From contig BLLK01000046.1 of NCBI GenBank assembly GCA_021927905.1, forward strand, positions 806,001 to 870,000: 64,000 nt of DNA, given 5' to 3'. A program made the position numbers and the translations under genes. Each line of letters opens with the position of its first letter. Position 1 is the first letter of the stretch. The notes under the pieces are model-generated. The model saw only the letters and a program-made list of their open reading frames with translations. It did no database searches and was not told the origin of the DNA. The DNA comes from Chaetoceros tenuissimus. Taxonomy: Eukaryota > Bacillariophyta > Thalassiosirophyceae > Chaetocerotales > Chaetocerotaceae. Shown here piece by piece: positions 33,031 to 43,709 of the stretch.

Positions 33031-36000
33031 TTATTGTTCATCCCATGGAACAGATATAGATGTGTCAGCTGATGACATGATATCCGATCCGTCATCATCT
33101 TCATCACATTCATAGAATTCCCCTTCTTCATCATCATCTGTTGAATATTCATCACTATCGCTACAGCTTAGGTCGCAATCTTCTGATCCTTCTTCGTGCA
33201 AATGTGTTAGAGGCATACTCATCTGTTTGGTCAGTGTTATAGCTGGGCTGCTTTCGTTTGACGTTGACTGTCTCGAAACAAAAGATTCAGCAACTAAGGA
33301 AAAGTTATCCTTTTCACTGAAAGAAAGCTGTTCGTATTCAGATGCGTTGTCGAATTTAGTGAAATCAGCAAAATCAAACATAGGACTTCCATCTGTGCCA
33401 AAGTCTGCAGAGTCGTCTTTCGGGGCAGTATCTTCTAATGGTCTGTATAAAGAAAGAGGGTCTGGTAGCTGTGCATTTGCTTCAGGATCACCTAGCATGA
33501 CTTTTTCCGTTGGGGCGTTTTCTTTCTTCTTTCCTCGCTTGAATAATTTCGTCAACTTCTTCATACCTCTCTTTTTCTTTTTCTTCTTTGTCGCTTTTGG
33601 TTTCTTTCTGAATAATTTGATCATACGACCAAAGATTCCTTTATGAAATTTCTTGAGAAGAGACATGGAAGAAATATAATTGTCGTCGTCAATGGTAATG
33701 AAGTGTTCATCATCATCCTCATACATGTTCGCATGTGATTCGCCGTAGTATTTACAGTCAATTGCTTCAGGAGTATTTGATGAAGATGTGGTTGAAGTTC
33801 TTTTGGAGTCATTGCTACAAGCACTCTTTGGTCTGTTATCATTCTTGGATACTTCATGATTTCCGAGAAAGGCAGGAACAGCTACGGCTCTTGACATTGT
33901 ATTCCAAGAAGATGGAATTGCAGCATCGTCAAATCCATTATCTCTTTCTTTTCTAAGGATAGTAATTTGCTTCTTCCACCATACTTGTACTACTTTTGCG
34001 CATACATGTTTCACACAAACGGCCATAGAAACAACAACGGCGGTGTCATCAATTGCGGTATGTCTTGCACGAAGGATTTTTCTTGCATCACGCCTGAACT
34101 TTGAATGTATTTTTGTGACACTGATTGATTTTGTTCTAGGTTCCCATCTCTTCCTTTTTGCAACACCAAGCTATAACATGCATTAGATGGTGGTTGCAAA
34201 TCTAGTAGATTCAATGAAACATTTTTCAACTTACCATATCAAGTACCAAGTATCGATCTCGAAATCCACGATAATATCTCTGAATAATGGTGCAGGAATT
34301 GTGAATTTGATCATCAAAATTATTTGGAGAGGCATTTTTGCCATTGCAATCTTTCCTCATGGGAGAAGTGACATTTAGACTTCTTGGTTCTTCTGTGCTT
34401 TGGTTTTGAATTGTCTTTGAGAGACTCAATCCTTCGTCAACTTCGCGGCTGGCAATCAGAGACATAGAAGACATTGAGTATTCAAGAGAGGATTGGGTTG
34501 ATACAGGAGACTTCTCAATGTCATCGCTATCATTGGACTCAGGATTACTTCTCACTCGTGGGCTTGCAGAAGGATCACTTTCTTCTGTTGATTTTGGACT
34601 TTCTGGTGGTTGACCAAGAACAGCTCTCACAAGATCGGTATTTCTATCGAGAATGTCTTCAATACTCAAATCGTCGTCAGTAAGTGGCATTGTTTGATTT
34701 GGATCCTTGGCATTTCGATGAGAATGATCTGGAGAAGAGAAATCAATAGAACTTGGTAATTCTTCCCACTCGTCGCTCTCTGGATTCCATATTTGATTCA
34801 TCCATCGTTTTGTTCTTCTCTGGAACCCAAAAAGACCCTCTTTCATTGTAGATTCCTGTGGGTCGAGGCTAGGATCAAGCAAAGTGACGACTTCTTCCTT
34901 TGTATCACTTATACATTGTCCTGGAGTTTTGCATTTCGCTTGGAAAGTCTTGACTTCAACTTCTCCACGCTTTTTCATGTCAGTAAAACGCTGTAGAAAG
35001 TCACCTTTTGCACCTGACGGATCTGTAAGCATATTACATGGAGAGCCTCGTGGCAAACAAGTTTCAGTCTCAACTTCAATGACAGTGTCATCACTATTCT
35101 TGTTCCTATCTTGGTTCATTTCATTCAATTTCGATGAAACATTGCTTACATCAGAAAACGTCAATTCCGACTTTGTTGATATGAAGGGTTTCGTTTTGGA
35201 AAGTTTCGATTTTCTTGAAGGTGGCGAATAAGTGCCAAAAGCTGATCTAGGACTTGAAGATAGAATCTTTTGAGGTTGTTGGTTTGTTTCTTGTAATTCT
35301 GACGGCCATTCCACAGTTGACCCATTGTATTGATTGGGTTTATTTGATGGTGGTGGACTATTGACAAATACATTCTCGTCAACAATTTTCTCTTCTCTTG
35401 CAATGCGTCTTTCACTTCCAAGGCCTACTTTCACATTTTGAAGTAATGCATCTCCCTTTGGTGTAGCCATTTTATTATCAAAGTGACCATTTGCTTCTGA
35501 AAGTGGATAATCAGAGGACAAAGCTTTTCTTGAGGCACTTTTAACAGGTGAAATCTGAAATTGAGATCCTGAGTATTTCTTCTTGATAATTTTCGGTGGT
35601 GGCGGAGGGATAGGACCCTCTAGCCCAAGTTTTGGCCCTTGCACTTTCAACAGTGCTCTTTCCAGTATTGGACTACTATTACTTGACTCCCCTGCCATAC
35701 CAGCGGTGCTACTTTTCCTGCTGCCTGCTGTGTCTTGTGGAAGTTCGCCGAGAGCTTTTGTGAATGCTTGATCGAAACTCTGGTATTCAGATGGTGCTTC
35801 TTCAGTACCTGATCCTGAGCCATGGAAAACTTCTTCTTCCACAGTGCTCATATTGGTGCTGGGTTTATCCTGAATCTTTTGCATTGTACTTTTTCTCCAT
35901 TTCAGTGCAAGGTCAAGTTGAGACATACCAGTGCTGGAGTCACCAATTGTATTTCCACCACTCACATAGGAGTTCAGTCCAATTGAATTAGTATCTACAC

Positions 36001-36271
36001 TGCTCCCATACTCAAATGATACTTGACTGACATCGTCGTTCATCTTTGACGGAACTTGTCCAGGAATCTCTTGTTGTTGGAAGAAGAGACCATCTCCGAT
36101 ATGTTGCACTCGTTGATGGGCATGAAGAGCTACAAAAGAATGATCAACTTCACTCATGAATTGACTATCGCTCTCCTCTGATGACGAACTATGCCATGAA
36201 CACTCATCGTCCTCGTCATGCTGCTGCATGTCAATGTTATCCTGCTTTGAAGGGAATAATAGGGAGAACAT
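33031..36271 (-). CDS. Large disordered protein with IQ calmodulin-binding motif
   Basis: Exon 1 is 36271-34235 and exon 2 is 34170-33031, joined in phase 0 over a 64-nt intron, giving 1,058 aa. The chain is dominated by Ser-, acidic- and Pro-rich disordered sequence. A perfect IQ motif (IQRYYRGFRDR) lies next to the splice near residue 670, and a second basic/aromatic helix (KHVCAKVVQVWWKKQ) near 735, so calmodulin or a myosin-type light chain is the likely partner. A Lys cluster (KKPKATKKKKKKRGMKK) near 845 and an acidic Ser/Asp/Glu tail follow. Many Ser-Pro sites suggest phosphorylation. The start chosen is the first ATG of the open frame; an upstream exon at 36591-36489 with donor ATG|GTATCC is possible. 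Scaffold or cytoskeletal adaptor is a guess. Confidence 0.75.
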
Positions 36272-37136
36272 GTTGTTTTGAAAAAGAGTTCTGCTTGTTT
36301 TATGAAAGTGTTGTTCTAACAAGATATTGCTATTCCTTCCACACTCAGTTTGGAGTATAACATGCAATTCCGTCTAATATATATTTTGAAACAAATTTTA
36401 AAATCTATGGAAGAAGTATGACTTGCTATGGTACAGTCCTCACTGGTTAATAGAGAAGACAATCTCTCACTTTGAGAGATGGATACCATATGTTTGACTG
36501 CAACAAACATGAAGAGCTCTCTGCTCCTGTCTTGGCACAGAGCTGCCAGAGTACACACCTCAAATCGCATTTGAATGGCGCACGTCTTCATCTAAGAACC
36601 AATAAAATTGCATTCTAAGCAATTAGAACTCACCTGTGAGTCGTTCAGAACAGTATTCGGTGAAGGTGGTGGATAGCTGGGAAGGTGGAGAATAGCCGGA
36701 AACCAGCTATTTCCCTCCAGTTCCTCTCTTTTTATTGTCAAAAACTAATTTAGATGGTGCACATAAGTTTCTGTTCCGTTGTGTCTTGTAAAGATCTTAT
36801 CCTCCAACGGTTGCTTGATTTCCACATCTCCTATTCAACCTTCTTATCTTTGCGTCAGGCACTTTTGACCAAATGAATAGTTGGTGACTATTGGTGACTT
36901 CTGACCTCACTAAGCGGCATGTTCGGTACCCAGGCATATCCCCGCGATAGTGTATATGCGTCGTAATGGGTACGATAGGTTGGCGGATGCGATGTCGATA
37001 GTGGTTTCACTTTGTTTTGCTTTTACCATTTCACTACCATCAATCTTTTGTGAAAGATAGAGTGATTTCATATGTGAAATAGGAGCTCCTTTCCCCCTTA
37101 GTTTCTCTAAATCCACTTGAGTTATACTTACATAAA

Positions 37137-37244
37137 GAGATAGACACACTTTGACGGCATGAAGCTACAGATAGACGTATGGATACGCTTAATTTCATAA
37201 GAGATAGGCATGCTTGGATGACATGAAGTTACAGCTACACATAT
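37137..37244. repeat. Imperfect direct repeat, two 44-bp copies
   Basis: 37137-37180 and 37201-37244 align without gaps over 44 bp with about ten differences (both begin gagatag and share catgaag and tacag). Period 64 bp. No coding role seen. Confidence 0.6.
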
Positions 37245-37646
37245 AAATAGGCTATGAAAACACATGGCTAGACAAGGAACGAGAAGAGCTACTCAGCAGA
37301 TATATTGTTACAACTAGTGGATTCTACATTGATTACACATTTTTTATACGTCGACCACAGGCTATTTCAAGATATGTTCGAATACGGAAAAGAGCGTAAG
37401 ACACATGTATAGCTATAGATGGACTTGAGTATCGGTGAAATATTTCATACTCTGATCGCAATGCGCTCTAGTTACATAGAAAGGTGTAGATTGATGTGGT
37501 ATACATACGGATTTGGATTGTTACATCACGTCACAAAATTGCATTTCAATATACATCACAATCTGTCCATAACAATCAAGCACTTATACATCTATTCACA
37601 TTGAGATCACAATCCGAAAATAAGTAGACACTCATAAAAAGTAATA

Positions 37647-37931
37647 ATGAACGACTCTAATACTAATCAACAAGGTTTCTCAATCGAGATTGTGAAAAGA
37701 AATAGCGACCATACTCTAACTAATCTATATTTAAAAGGCACCAAGCTCATTGAGGAGCAATCTTCGCGAGGGACATACTCCGCGATCACTGAAAACAATA
37801 AAAGTCAATGGAAAACAAAAGATATCCCAGACCTATGTCAAGTTCTACAACCAATCTTGAACTGCAGTACGGTGCACCAAGTAAGGAATAAGTACGTAGT
37901 AAACTTCTATTTGCACATCTGTCCGTTGTAA
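37647..37931 (+). CDS. Possible small orphan gene, 94 aa
   Basis: ATG-initiated open frame of 94 codons in a region otherwise without genes. The product starts MNDSNTNQQGFSIEIVKRNS, is hydrophilic in its first two thirds and has a short hydrophobic end. No signal peptide or family is recognised. Length and composition are compatible with chance in AT-rich DNA. A real exon of a lineage-specific gene is possible. Confidence 0.2.
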   Translation: MNDSNTNQQGFSIEIVKRNSDHTLTNLYLKGTKLIEEQSSRGTYSAITENNKSQWKTKDIPDLCQVLQPILNCSTVHQVRNKYVVNFYLHICPL

Positions 37932-38366
37932 GTTGCCGTTGATATTTAATACATAAGACTCACATAGAATTAGCCAGTCAATGTCCTGGGACTGACTTCC
38001 CAGCTATTTCCCACCCATTCCAGCTATCACCCACCGCTACAGTATTCTCCAGTCAAAGAGAAAGAATGAGAGCGAAATAGCTTCTCACAAGACTTAATAT
38101 TGTGTCCCCCTACACAAGAGAGGGGACTGAATATATACATATCATAAATCGAAAAGAACTTTGAGAAAGCAATGATCGATGTCACTCTCCTTTTTCTATT
38201 TATAAAACTGGTGCCGGTAGTATTATTCATAGTACATCAACGTAGTGTGGCAAGTCCATCTTAACAGTATAATAGAACTGCTTTTGAGCTAGAGTCGAAG
38301 CTAGGCGATAGAGTGTAGTCTTCCAAAAGGGAGAAATACATAGGAACAATAACAACAAACAACAAC

Positions 38367-39284
38367 ATGAAAACAGCTGCATCTCTCCTTCTTCTATCGA
38401 ACTCGATAGTTGGTTTGAATGGGTTCCAAAGCAATATTCTCAATTGCCCTCGAAACATCAAAAACCATAGACTACAAAATACAAGACTTCAAATGAATTT
38501 TTTCAAAGATATGATCAACTCTGCTTTTGAGAATGATAAAAATCTTTCCTCTGAAATTGAAGGGCCAAATGACACGGATATGTTTGCTGTACAAGGCGAA
38601 AAGACAGAAGTACAAAAGAAATGGATTGAAAGTCAAATGAATGCAAATAAAAGTAATGTTGTCAATGATGGAAAGGGTGCACCTATGAATGCTGAGTTAT
38701 TACCTGGAACAAAATGGGAACTTGTGCTTTATCTCACTGGTGTTCCTAACTTTGACCCCTCAAACTCTTTGTATGGGTCTAAAGTCAATATTTCGAATAG
38801 AGACTCTGGTCTTTCCAAAGATGGATTTGCTATTGGTGCAGATACATTACCAGATGAGCCCTCGGTAACCCTACAAATAACTCTGATGGAAGATGGAGTA
38901 TGTAAAGTAGATGAAAGTGCTTTTACTACAGGAATCAATGGAGAGTGGAAACTATCAGATGATGGACGCATAATTAGATTTTCATTGGATTGTACAGGAT
39001 ATCAACGAACTGTTACAACCAAGGGCACTATTCAGAACGTCTATTGGAGTGATCGCCAAGAAGCTGAAAGAAAGAGCTCTGCGGTGTATGAAATTCCTCC
39101 TGGGCAGATATTTGCAGAGGCAAGAGTAGGATTTGGAAATACACCTGGTGTCTTCGTGATGGGAGATGAGAACAATCCTGAAGGATTATTGAAGATTGAG
39201 AAAAGCCAAGGAATGTTTGGAGTTACCACGAAGTCATTTGCATGTGGAAAATTCGCTGCGAAGATGATTACGGATGAAGAATGA
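38367..39284 (+). CDS. Predicted plastid-targeted beta-rich protein, unknown function
   Basis: Single exon, 305 aa. Residues 1-19 (MKTAASLLLLSNSIVGLNG) are a signal peptide, followed by FQSN: a Phe at the cleavage point, then an Asn/Arg/Lys-rich segment, as in bipartite plastid precursors. After a charged linker the C-terminal 200 residues alternate short beta-strand-like segments (LLPGTKWELVLYLTG, SVTLQITLMEDGVCK, GEWKLSDDGRIIRFSLDC). This gives the look of a lipocalin- or fibrillin-like barrel, but no diagnostic motif is seen. Soluble stromal or lumenal protein by prediction. Confidence 0.75.
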   Translation: MKTAASLLLLSNSIVGLNGFQSNILNCPRNIKNHRLQNTRLQMNFFKDMINSAFENDKNLSSEIEGPNDTDMFAVQGEKTEVQKKWIESQMNANKSNVVNDGKGAPMNAELLPGTKWELVLYLTGVPNFDPSNSLYGSKVNISNRDSGLSKDGFAIGADTLPDEPSVTLQITLMEDGVCKVDESAFTTGINGEWKLSDDGRIIRFSLDCTGYQRTVTTKGTIQNVYWSDRQEAERKSSAVYEIPPGQIFAEARVGFGNTPGVFVMGDENNPEGLLKIEKSQGMFGVTTKSFACGKFAAKMITDEE

Positions 39285-39694
39285 ATAAAATCGTCTAGCT
39301 AGAGGATAGAGGAGACGAACACACAATTACATAGAAAGTCATAGAAGTTTACACTATAGTTATTATTTAAGATAGGATCAATATCAATAAATATCAGCAG
39401 TATTCTATGATACAGTGATATTATGTTTTCCAATACTCTTTGTCATTTTCTCGCCCAAGCAAGAAGGAGCTCGAAACCACTTCGTGGCTATTGTATCTAG
39501 CTACAACGAAAGATACGGAAAAGTTACAACTGGAGTTGACGCACCAAGACCACACAGATGAAGATAAAACACACACGACGAAGAAAAAGCAAGTGATGAC
39601 ATTCAAATGCGAGTTTCATTTCTCACTTTCAATGCAATAGAATATCCTTTCAGTAGTCTCTGATAGAAAGAATCTCGCTCTACTTATTGCAACG
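39285..39694. promoter_or_regulatory. Intergenic, promoter of the thioredoxin-fold gene
   Basis: Spacer of 410 bp between two plus-strand genes. Short open frames on both strands at 39421-39640 lack coding character. No site assigned. Confidence 0.3.
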
Positions 39695-41050
39695 ATGAAG
39701 GTGATAATACAGCTTGCAAATGTTTTGGCTATTGCTACCCTAGCTTTCTCCCAAACCTATGAAACAACGATTTCAAGAAGAGAACGTAATCTTGATCACT
39801 GGGATGCAGATACTCTTGCGGCTTACCTTGGGCTGGATCCAGATACAGCAAAACCTTTAGATGGAGACAATTACGTGGGGATTGATGCAGGAATAATGTT
39901 TTATGCACAATGGTGCAGCAATTGCCATAAATTTGCTGGTACTTGGGATGCAATCGCACAAATTGTTCATGCTGGAACCACTGAGGGCAATTTGATTATG
40001 GCTCTTTTTAATTGTGAATTAAATCAACAGCACACAAAGTTATGTGATGCAGCTGGAGTCACTCATTATCCTACCATCATGTATGTTGGAGCTGGAACTT
40101 ATCATGATATTGATCCAATTTCAAAGAAAATTGTTGGTGATAAAGCAGCTGGTCCATATGGTGCATCAAAGCTTCCACGTACTGTAAAGTTCCAGGGAAA
40201 TCTTAATGTTGGTGATTCAGTTCTAGATTGGATCAAAGCTATGCAAGGTTTGAGTACTTGGCATAAATGGAACCACATGGAAGGTGGTTGGTTGAAGGGA
40301 GTCCGTACTTTGTTCAAAAATCCATTCGGGAAGAAAAAGAGGGATATCAGCAGCAACAATGCACTACCAGTTGGAATCCCTTCCAGTGGTATGAAGAGTA
40401 CAGGATCATCATCGAGTGGTGCTACATCAACATATGCATTAGAAAAGACATTGAAGGAGAAAGAACAAACTTTGGACGTTGTTAAGAAGCAGCTTGAGGA
40501 TTCCAAGCTAGCATCAAACCACGCAGGATACTTGATTGAGTCCTTCCTCTTTCCAGCCAAGAGCAATACTACAGATGGCGAATATATTGATATTTTCTCA
40601 GAATTGACCAAGACTGAGTCATGGGATGCTCCGGCTGATGGGAAATCTGGAGTTAGTGACGAAATCATTTTGAAATCGTGCTTCATTGATCTTACATTAG
40701 ATTACTGTACAAGGTTTTCAACAAAGGCCACTAATGACTATCTAGATAGCCTTGAAGGTTTGGGCAATGATGAATACCCAAGTTTTGCGCAAATGGAAAA
40801 AGAGTTACGTTCGCAGGTAGAGGAAGCTGAACCATATTGTACTTTATTTAGCACTTGTTACGATAAACAATTCTCTGTCGACACCGAAGGATGTAGACCT
40901 GCAACATGCCCATTGAAGAATGAAGCAGCATGTAGATATCTGTCTGCATGTATGTCGGACTCCATCAGGGATGAATATAAAGAAGCTTTGAAGAAGGCTG
41001 AAGTAGTGGAGGAATCATCAAATGCTGCCACTGAGAAAACAAAAAAGTAA
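39695..41050 (+). CDS. Secreted thioredoxin-fold (PDI-like) protein with CSNC site
   Basis: Single exon, 451 aa. Residues 1-19 (MKVIIQLANVLAIATLAFS) form a signal peptide. A thioredoxin domain follows (about 60-180): strand and active site MFYAQWCSNCHKFAGTW, then LIMALFNCELNQQ and the cis-Pro loop THYPTIMYVG. The redox pair is CSNC, not the CGHC of classical PDI. A Gly-rich, basic linker and a short coiled coil (EKTLKEKEQTLDVVKKQLED) are followed by a C-terminal region with about eight Cys. There is no KDEL-type retention signal; the tail is ATEKTKK, which could act as a weak dilysine signal only if membrane-bound. Likely an ER/secretory oxidoreductase. Confidence 0.82.
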   Translation: MKVIIQLANVLAIATLAFSQTYETTISRRERNLDHWDADTLAAYLGLDPDTAKPLDGDNYVGIDAGIMFYAQWCSNCHKFAGTWDAIAQIVHAGTTEGNLIMALFNCELNQQHTKLCDAAGVTHYPTIMYVGAGTYHDIDPISKKIVGDKAAGPYGASKLPRTVKFQGNLNVGDSVLDWIKAMQGLSTWHKWNHMEGGWLKGVRTLFKNPFGKKKRDISSNNALPVGIPSSGMKSTGSSSSGATSTYALEKTLKEKEQTLDVVKKQLEDSKLASNHAGYLIESFLFPAKSNTTDGEYIDIFSELTKTESWDAPADGKSGVSDEIILKSCFIDLTLDYCTRFSTKATNDYLDSLEGLGNDEYPSFAQMEKELRSQVEEAEPYCTLFSTCYDKQFSVDTEGCRPATCPLKNEAACRYLSACMSDSIRDEYKEALKKAEVVEESSNAATEKTKK

Positions 41051-41457
41051 CACATATAAAAATGTAATATATTTATCATAAATAAAGAAAGAGCGTACGT
41101 ACGTTACACAGAAAAGGTCGTAGCTTGGTAGCTTGACCTTCTTACATCTTTAGTAGTAGTTCGTCATTGTATCAGAGATGCTAAATTTATCCTTTCGTGA
41201 TGGTTGACATCAATGATACCTCCAAGTCTACTGGATTAGTACGTACGTACTACTGAAAAGAAGCAGATAAAGATACGAAGCCAAGCAATCCAAAAACTTC
41301 AGTTCGTTCTCCTCATTTGTGTGCATCAATAGGTATTATGTTCTCTAATTCATTCCCTTTCATGCTCACATATATGTGTATTTAACATCTCACCTTCTAC
41401 TTTATCAAAGATTCAACTGATAGCTGGAAAAATTAAAGACTACGAAAGATTTTGAAA
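41051..41457. promoter_or_regulatory. Promoter region of the ACC-synthase-like gene
   Basis: Spacer of 407 bp between two plus-strand genes. Contains two GTAC-repeat palindromes: CGTACGTACG at 41094-41103 and a 16-bp one at 41237-41252. Confidence 0.4.
41237..41252. promoter_or_regulatory. 16-bp perfect palindrome TAGTACGTACGTACTA
   Basis: Perfectly self-complementary, 206 bp before the next start codon, with a related CGTACGTACG 140 bp upstream. ACGT cores suit bZIP or bHLH dimers; cruciform formation or simple-repeat drift are alternatives. Confidence 0.35.
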
Positions 41458-43135
41458 ATGGAAACAAAGACAGATGGATATTTTACAATAGCCATTTTTG
41501 TTTCGACAATGTTGTGGTTCCGAAGGAAAAAGCAGTTCTCTTGTGACGATGAAGAACTCGAAGGGGTCCCTGATCTAGTTTCGCCTAGAGGTGCAGCTGC
41601 AATGCAAAAGGGGTCGAGTTATTGGGAATCTTTCATCATGTGTTTAAAAGATCCATGCGATCCTAAAATGAATCCAGAAGGTTACATTGCACTTTGTACT
41701 GCTGAAAATAAACTCATTCAGGAGACATTAGCATGTAGATTGATGCAAATGGGAACTGCAGTCACAGCATTTTCTGATTCATCAAGCTTTTGCCATGCAA
41801 GCTCTCTTGGATTGTTTAATGCAAGAGAAGCGGTGGCGTACTTTTTACAGAAAAGGTTCCTACATAGAATTAACACTTCAAAAGTAATCCATCGAGTAGA
41901 ATCACTCACTGCTCCCTTGGAGTCATTGGATCAAAGTATTAGTGGATCTAGACACTATGATGATATAGAATTGGAAATAAACCCTGAACATATTGCGTTT
42001 GGGGCTGGTGTGAATTCGTTGCTAAGCCAGTTACTATACATCATTGCATCTCCTGGTGAAGCAGTCTTGATTCCTGCTCCATACTATGCAACATATGAAT
42101 ATGACATCAAGACACTACCCGAATGTGCTGTAGTACCAGTTTATATGGATAATCCTTTGATTGGTCCGACTCCAAAGGACCTACAAAATAGTTTTGAAAT
42201 AGCTGAAAAGGTATGATATTATTATGCTATTATCTTTTTCCAATTGGCTAGTCAAAAGGACATACGTACTAACAATTTGAATAAAGCAAGGATATTCTGT
42301 TCGAGCTTTACTGATGACCAACCCTAACGATCCTCTCGGGGTTATTTATAACCCAGAAATACTCAAGAATGCAGTTAAATGGGCTCGGTCGAAAAGGATA
42401 CATACAATTATGAATGAAATATATGCATTATCAGTTCGTGCAACTTGCGCCAGTGATGATTTTCAATCCATCATCAAAGTTTTTGATAATGATCTATCAA
42501 CTGATATACACTTTCTATACTCATTATCGAAAGATTTTGGAGCTGCTGGATTTCGCTTTGGTGTCATCTACACTCAAAATCAAAAAGTACTTCAAGCTCT
42601 TGCCAATCTGAATATATTTGCTGGTGTATCAAATCCGATACAGATGATTATGTCTGATTTACTTCTGGACGATGAGTTTGTAGATTCATTTTTAGAAGAG
42701 TCTCGAATGAAACTATGGCAGAGCTATCAAATTTGTAGGCAAAAGCTTGAGGAGATGGTCATACCATATATAATTTCAAATGCTGGTCTGTTTATATATG
42801 TTGATTTCTCATCTCTTCTTCCTGAACAGACTTTCGAGGGAGAAGCAAAGCTTGCAGCTTTGATTGAATCGGTCGGAAGAATAGTCATGACTCCTGGTGC
42901 TTCTCAGAGAGACTGTAAGCCAGGCATGTTTCGAATTTGCTATGCCTGGGTATCGCCGGCTTTATTGGAAATCGCTATGGAAAGACTGAGCTACATTGTT
43001 TTGCAAATCAGAAGACACGAATGGGGAGATCTTCTGCTTGGAAATTGGACCAAAGAAGTTACAAAATGCGGAACACACCTATCTAGTAGACGATCTACTC
43101 AAAACTTTTCAGATCTCATTCTTCAAGAAATGTAA
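41458..43135 (+). CDS. ACC-synthase-like class I aminotransferase, membrane-anchored
   Basis: Exon 1 is 41458-42210 and exon 2 is 42287-43135, joined in phase 0 over 76 nt, giving 533 aa. The family (fold type I PLP enzymes) includes 1-aminocyclopropane-1-carboxylate synthase. Matches: TAENKLIQETL, IPAPYYATYEYDI, LLMTNPNDPLGV, the PLP lysine in SLSKDFGAAGFRFG, SNAGLFIYVD and FRICYAW with the carboxylate-binding Arg. The N-terminus holds a hydrophobic segment (YFTIAIFVSTMLWF, residues 8-21) followed by basic residues, probably an anchor. The position equivalent to the PLP-N1 aspartate (DEIY in ACC synthase) is Asn (HTIMNEIYAL), which in other family members cripples catalysis. It may be a pseudoenzyme or have shifted chemistry. 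Ethylene synthesis should not be assumed. Confidence 0.82.
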
Positions 43136-43211
43136 TCCATTTTCGGTTTAATATCGATAATTATAATGTACAAATAACTAAAGTTCGAAGAAATTTCCAA
43201 AGATTTTCTCT

Positions 43212-43709
43212 TTAATTGTAGGCATGTATCATGGTTGTCAACTCATTGTTTTGAAGTAAGCTTTGAACATCACTATTACCGCCAATGTGTTGTCCGCGGA
43301 TAAATACATTCGGCACAGTTGATTGTCCGGTGATTTCATACAATTCATTCTGAATCAAAGGGCCATCATTTTCTGGTAGAGTATCTAATTCAATCACATT
43401 AAATGTTATATCATCACCAAATCCAAGTTCTCCAAGTAGCCTCTTGAAAGTCCCTTTTGTTTCGCGACAGTATGGACAAAAACTCTTGGAAAATATCATC
43501 ACCTATGTGAAAAATGAAATTAGAAGACTTTTCTACATTGAAATCAGAATAATTTCACATGGATATAGTTGATCACTTACATCATATTGCGCAAGATTGT
43601 CCGCTACAAATTTTGCAACTGGTGTACCATTAGTAGATAGAACTTCCGAAGCCGCTGCAGAGAAATATACTAGGACCAACAAAATGAGAGAAAATAGGAA
43701 GTTCTCCAT
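43212..43709 (-). CDS. Secretory-pathway glutaredoxin, dithiol CPYC type
   Basis: Exon 1 is 43709-43581 and exon 2 is 43502-43212, joined in phase 0 over a 78-nt intron, giving 139 aa. Glutaredoxins reduce disulfides and glutathionylated proteins using glutathione. The active site is SKSFCPYCRETK. The glutathione-binding TVPNVFIRGQHIGGNSD loop is complete. Exon 1 supplies a signal peptide (ENFLFSLILLVLVYFSAAA) that ends before Ser, without the plastid-type Phe, so it should enter the ER/secretory pathway. It ends only 76 bp from the convergent ACC-synthase-like gene. Confidence 0.92.

Larger units (their letters stand above)
36671..38032. repeat. Dispersed CCAGCTATnnCCC motif flanking the gene-poor region
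   Basis: CCAGCTATTTCCC occurs at 36703-36715 and again exactly at 38000-38012. CCAGCTATCACCC is at 38020-38032. An inverted copy, GGATAGCTGG with GAAGGTGG after it, is at 36671-36688. Copies in both orientations about 1.3 kb apart could be decayed ends of an element or clustered factor-binding sites of two divergent promoters. Confidence 0.5.
36272..38366. other. Gene-poor 2.1-kb region with small repeats
   Basis: Longest gene-poor stretch of the window, between divergent genes. Near both ends it carries copies of a CCAGCTAT-type motif (see separate entry). In the middle there is a two-copy direct repeat and a 94-codon open frame at 37647-37931. A palindrome AGGAGCTCCT lies at 37081-37090 and an inverted ATTTCA...TGAAAT at 37065-37080. 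No transposase, reverse transcriptase or terminal duplication was recognised. Confidence 0.5.

Noticed and set aside
36910-37149. 79-codon minus-strand frame in the gene-poor block
   Set aside because: It overlaps one copy of the direct repeat, carries a splice-donor-like sequence just after its start, and has no coding signature.
36272-38366. Intact transposon in the gene-poor region
   Set aside because: No transposase-like frame, no clear terminal inverted repeats with target duplication; only short dispersed motifs.
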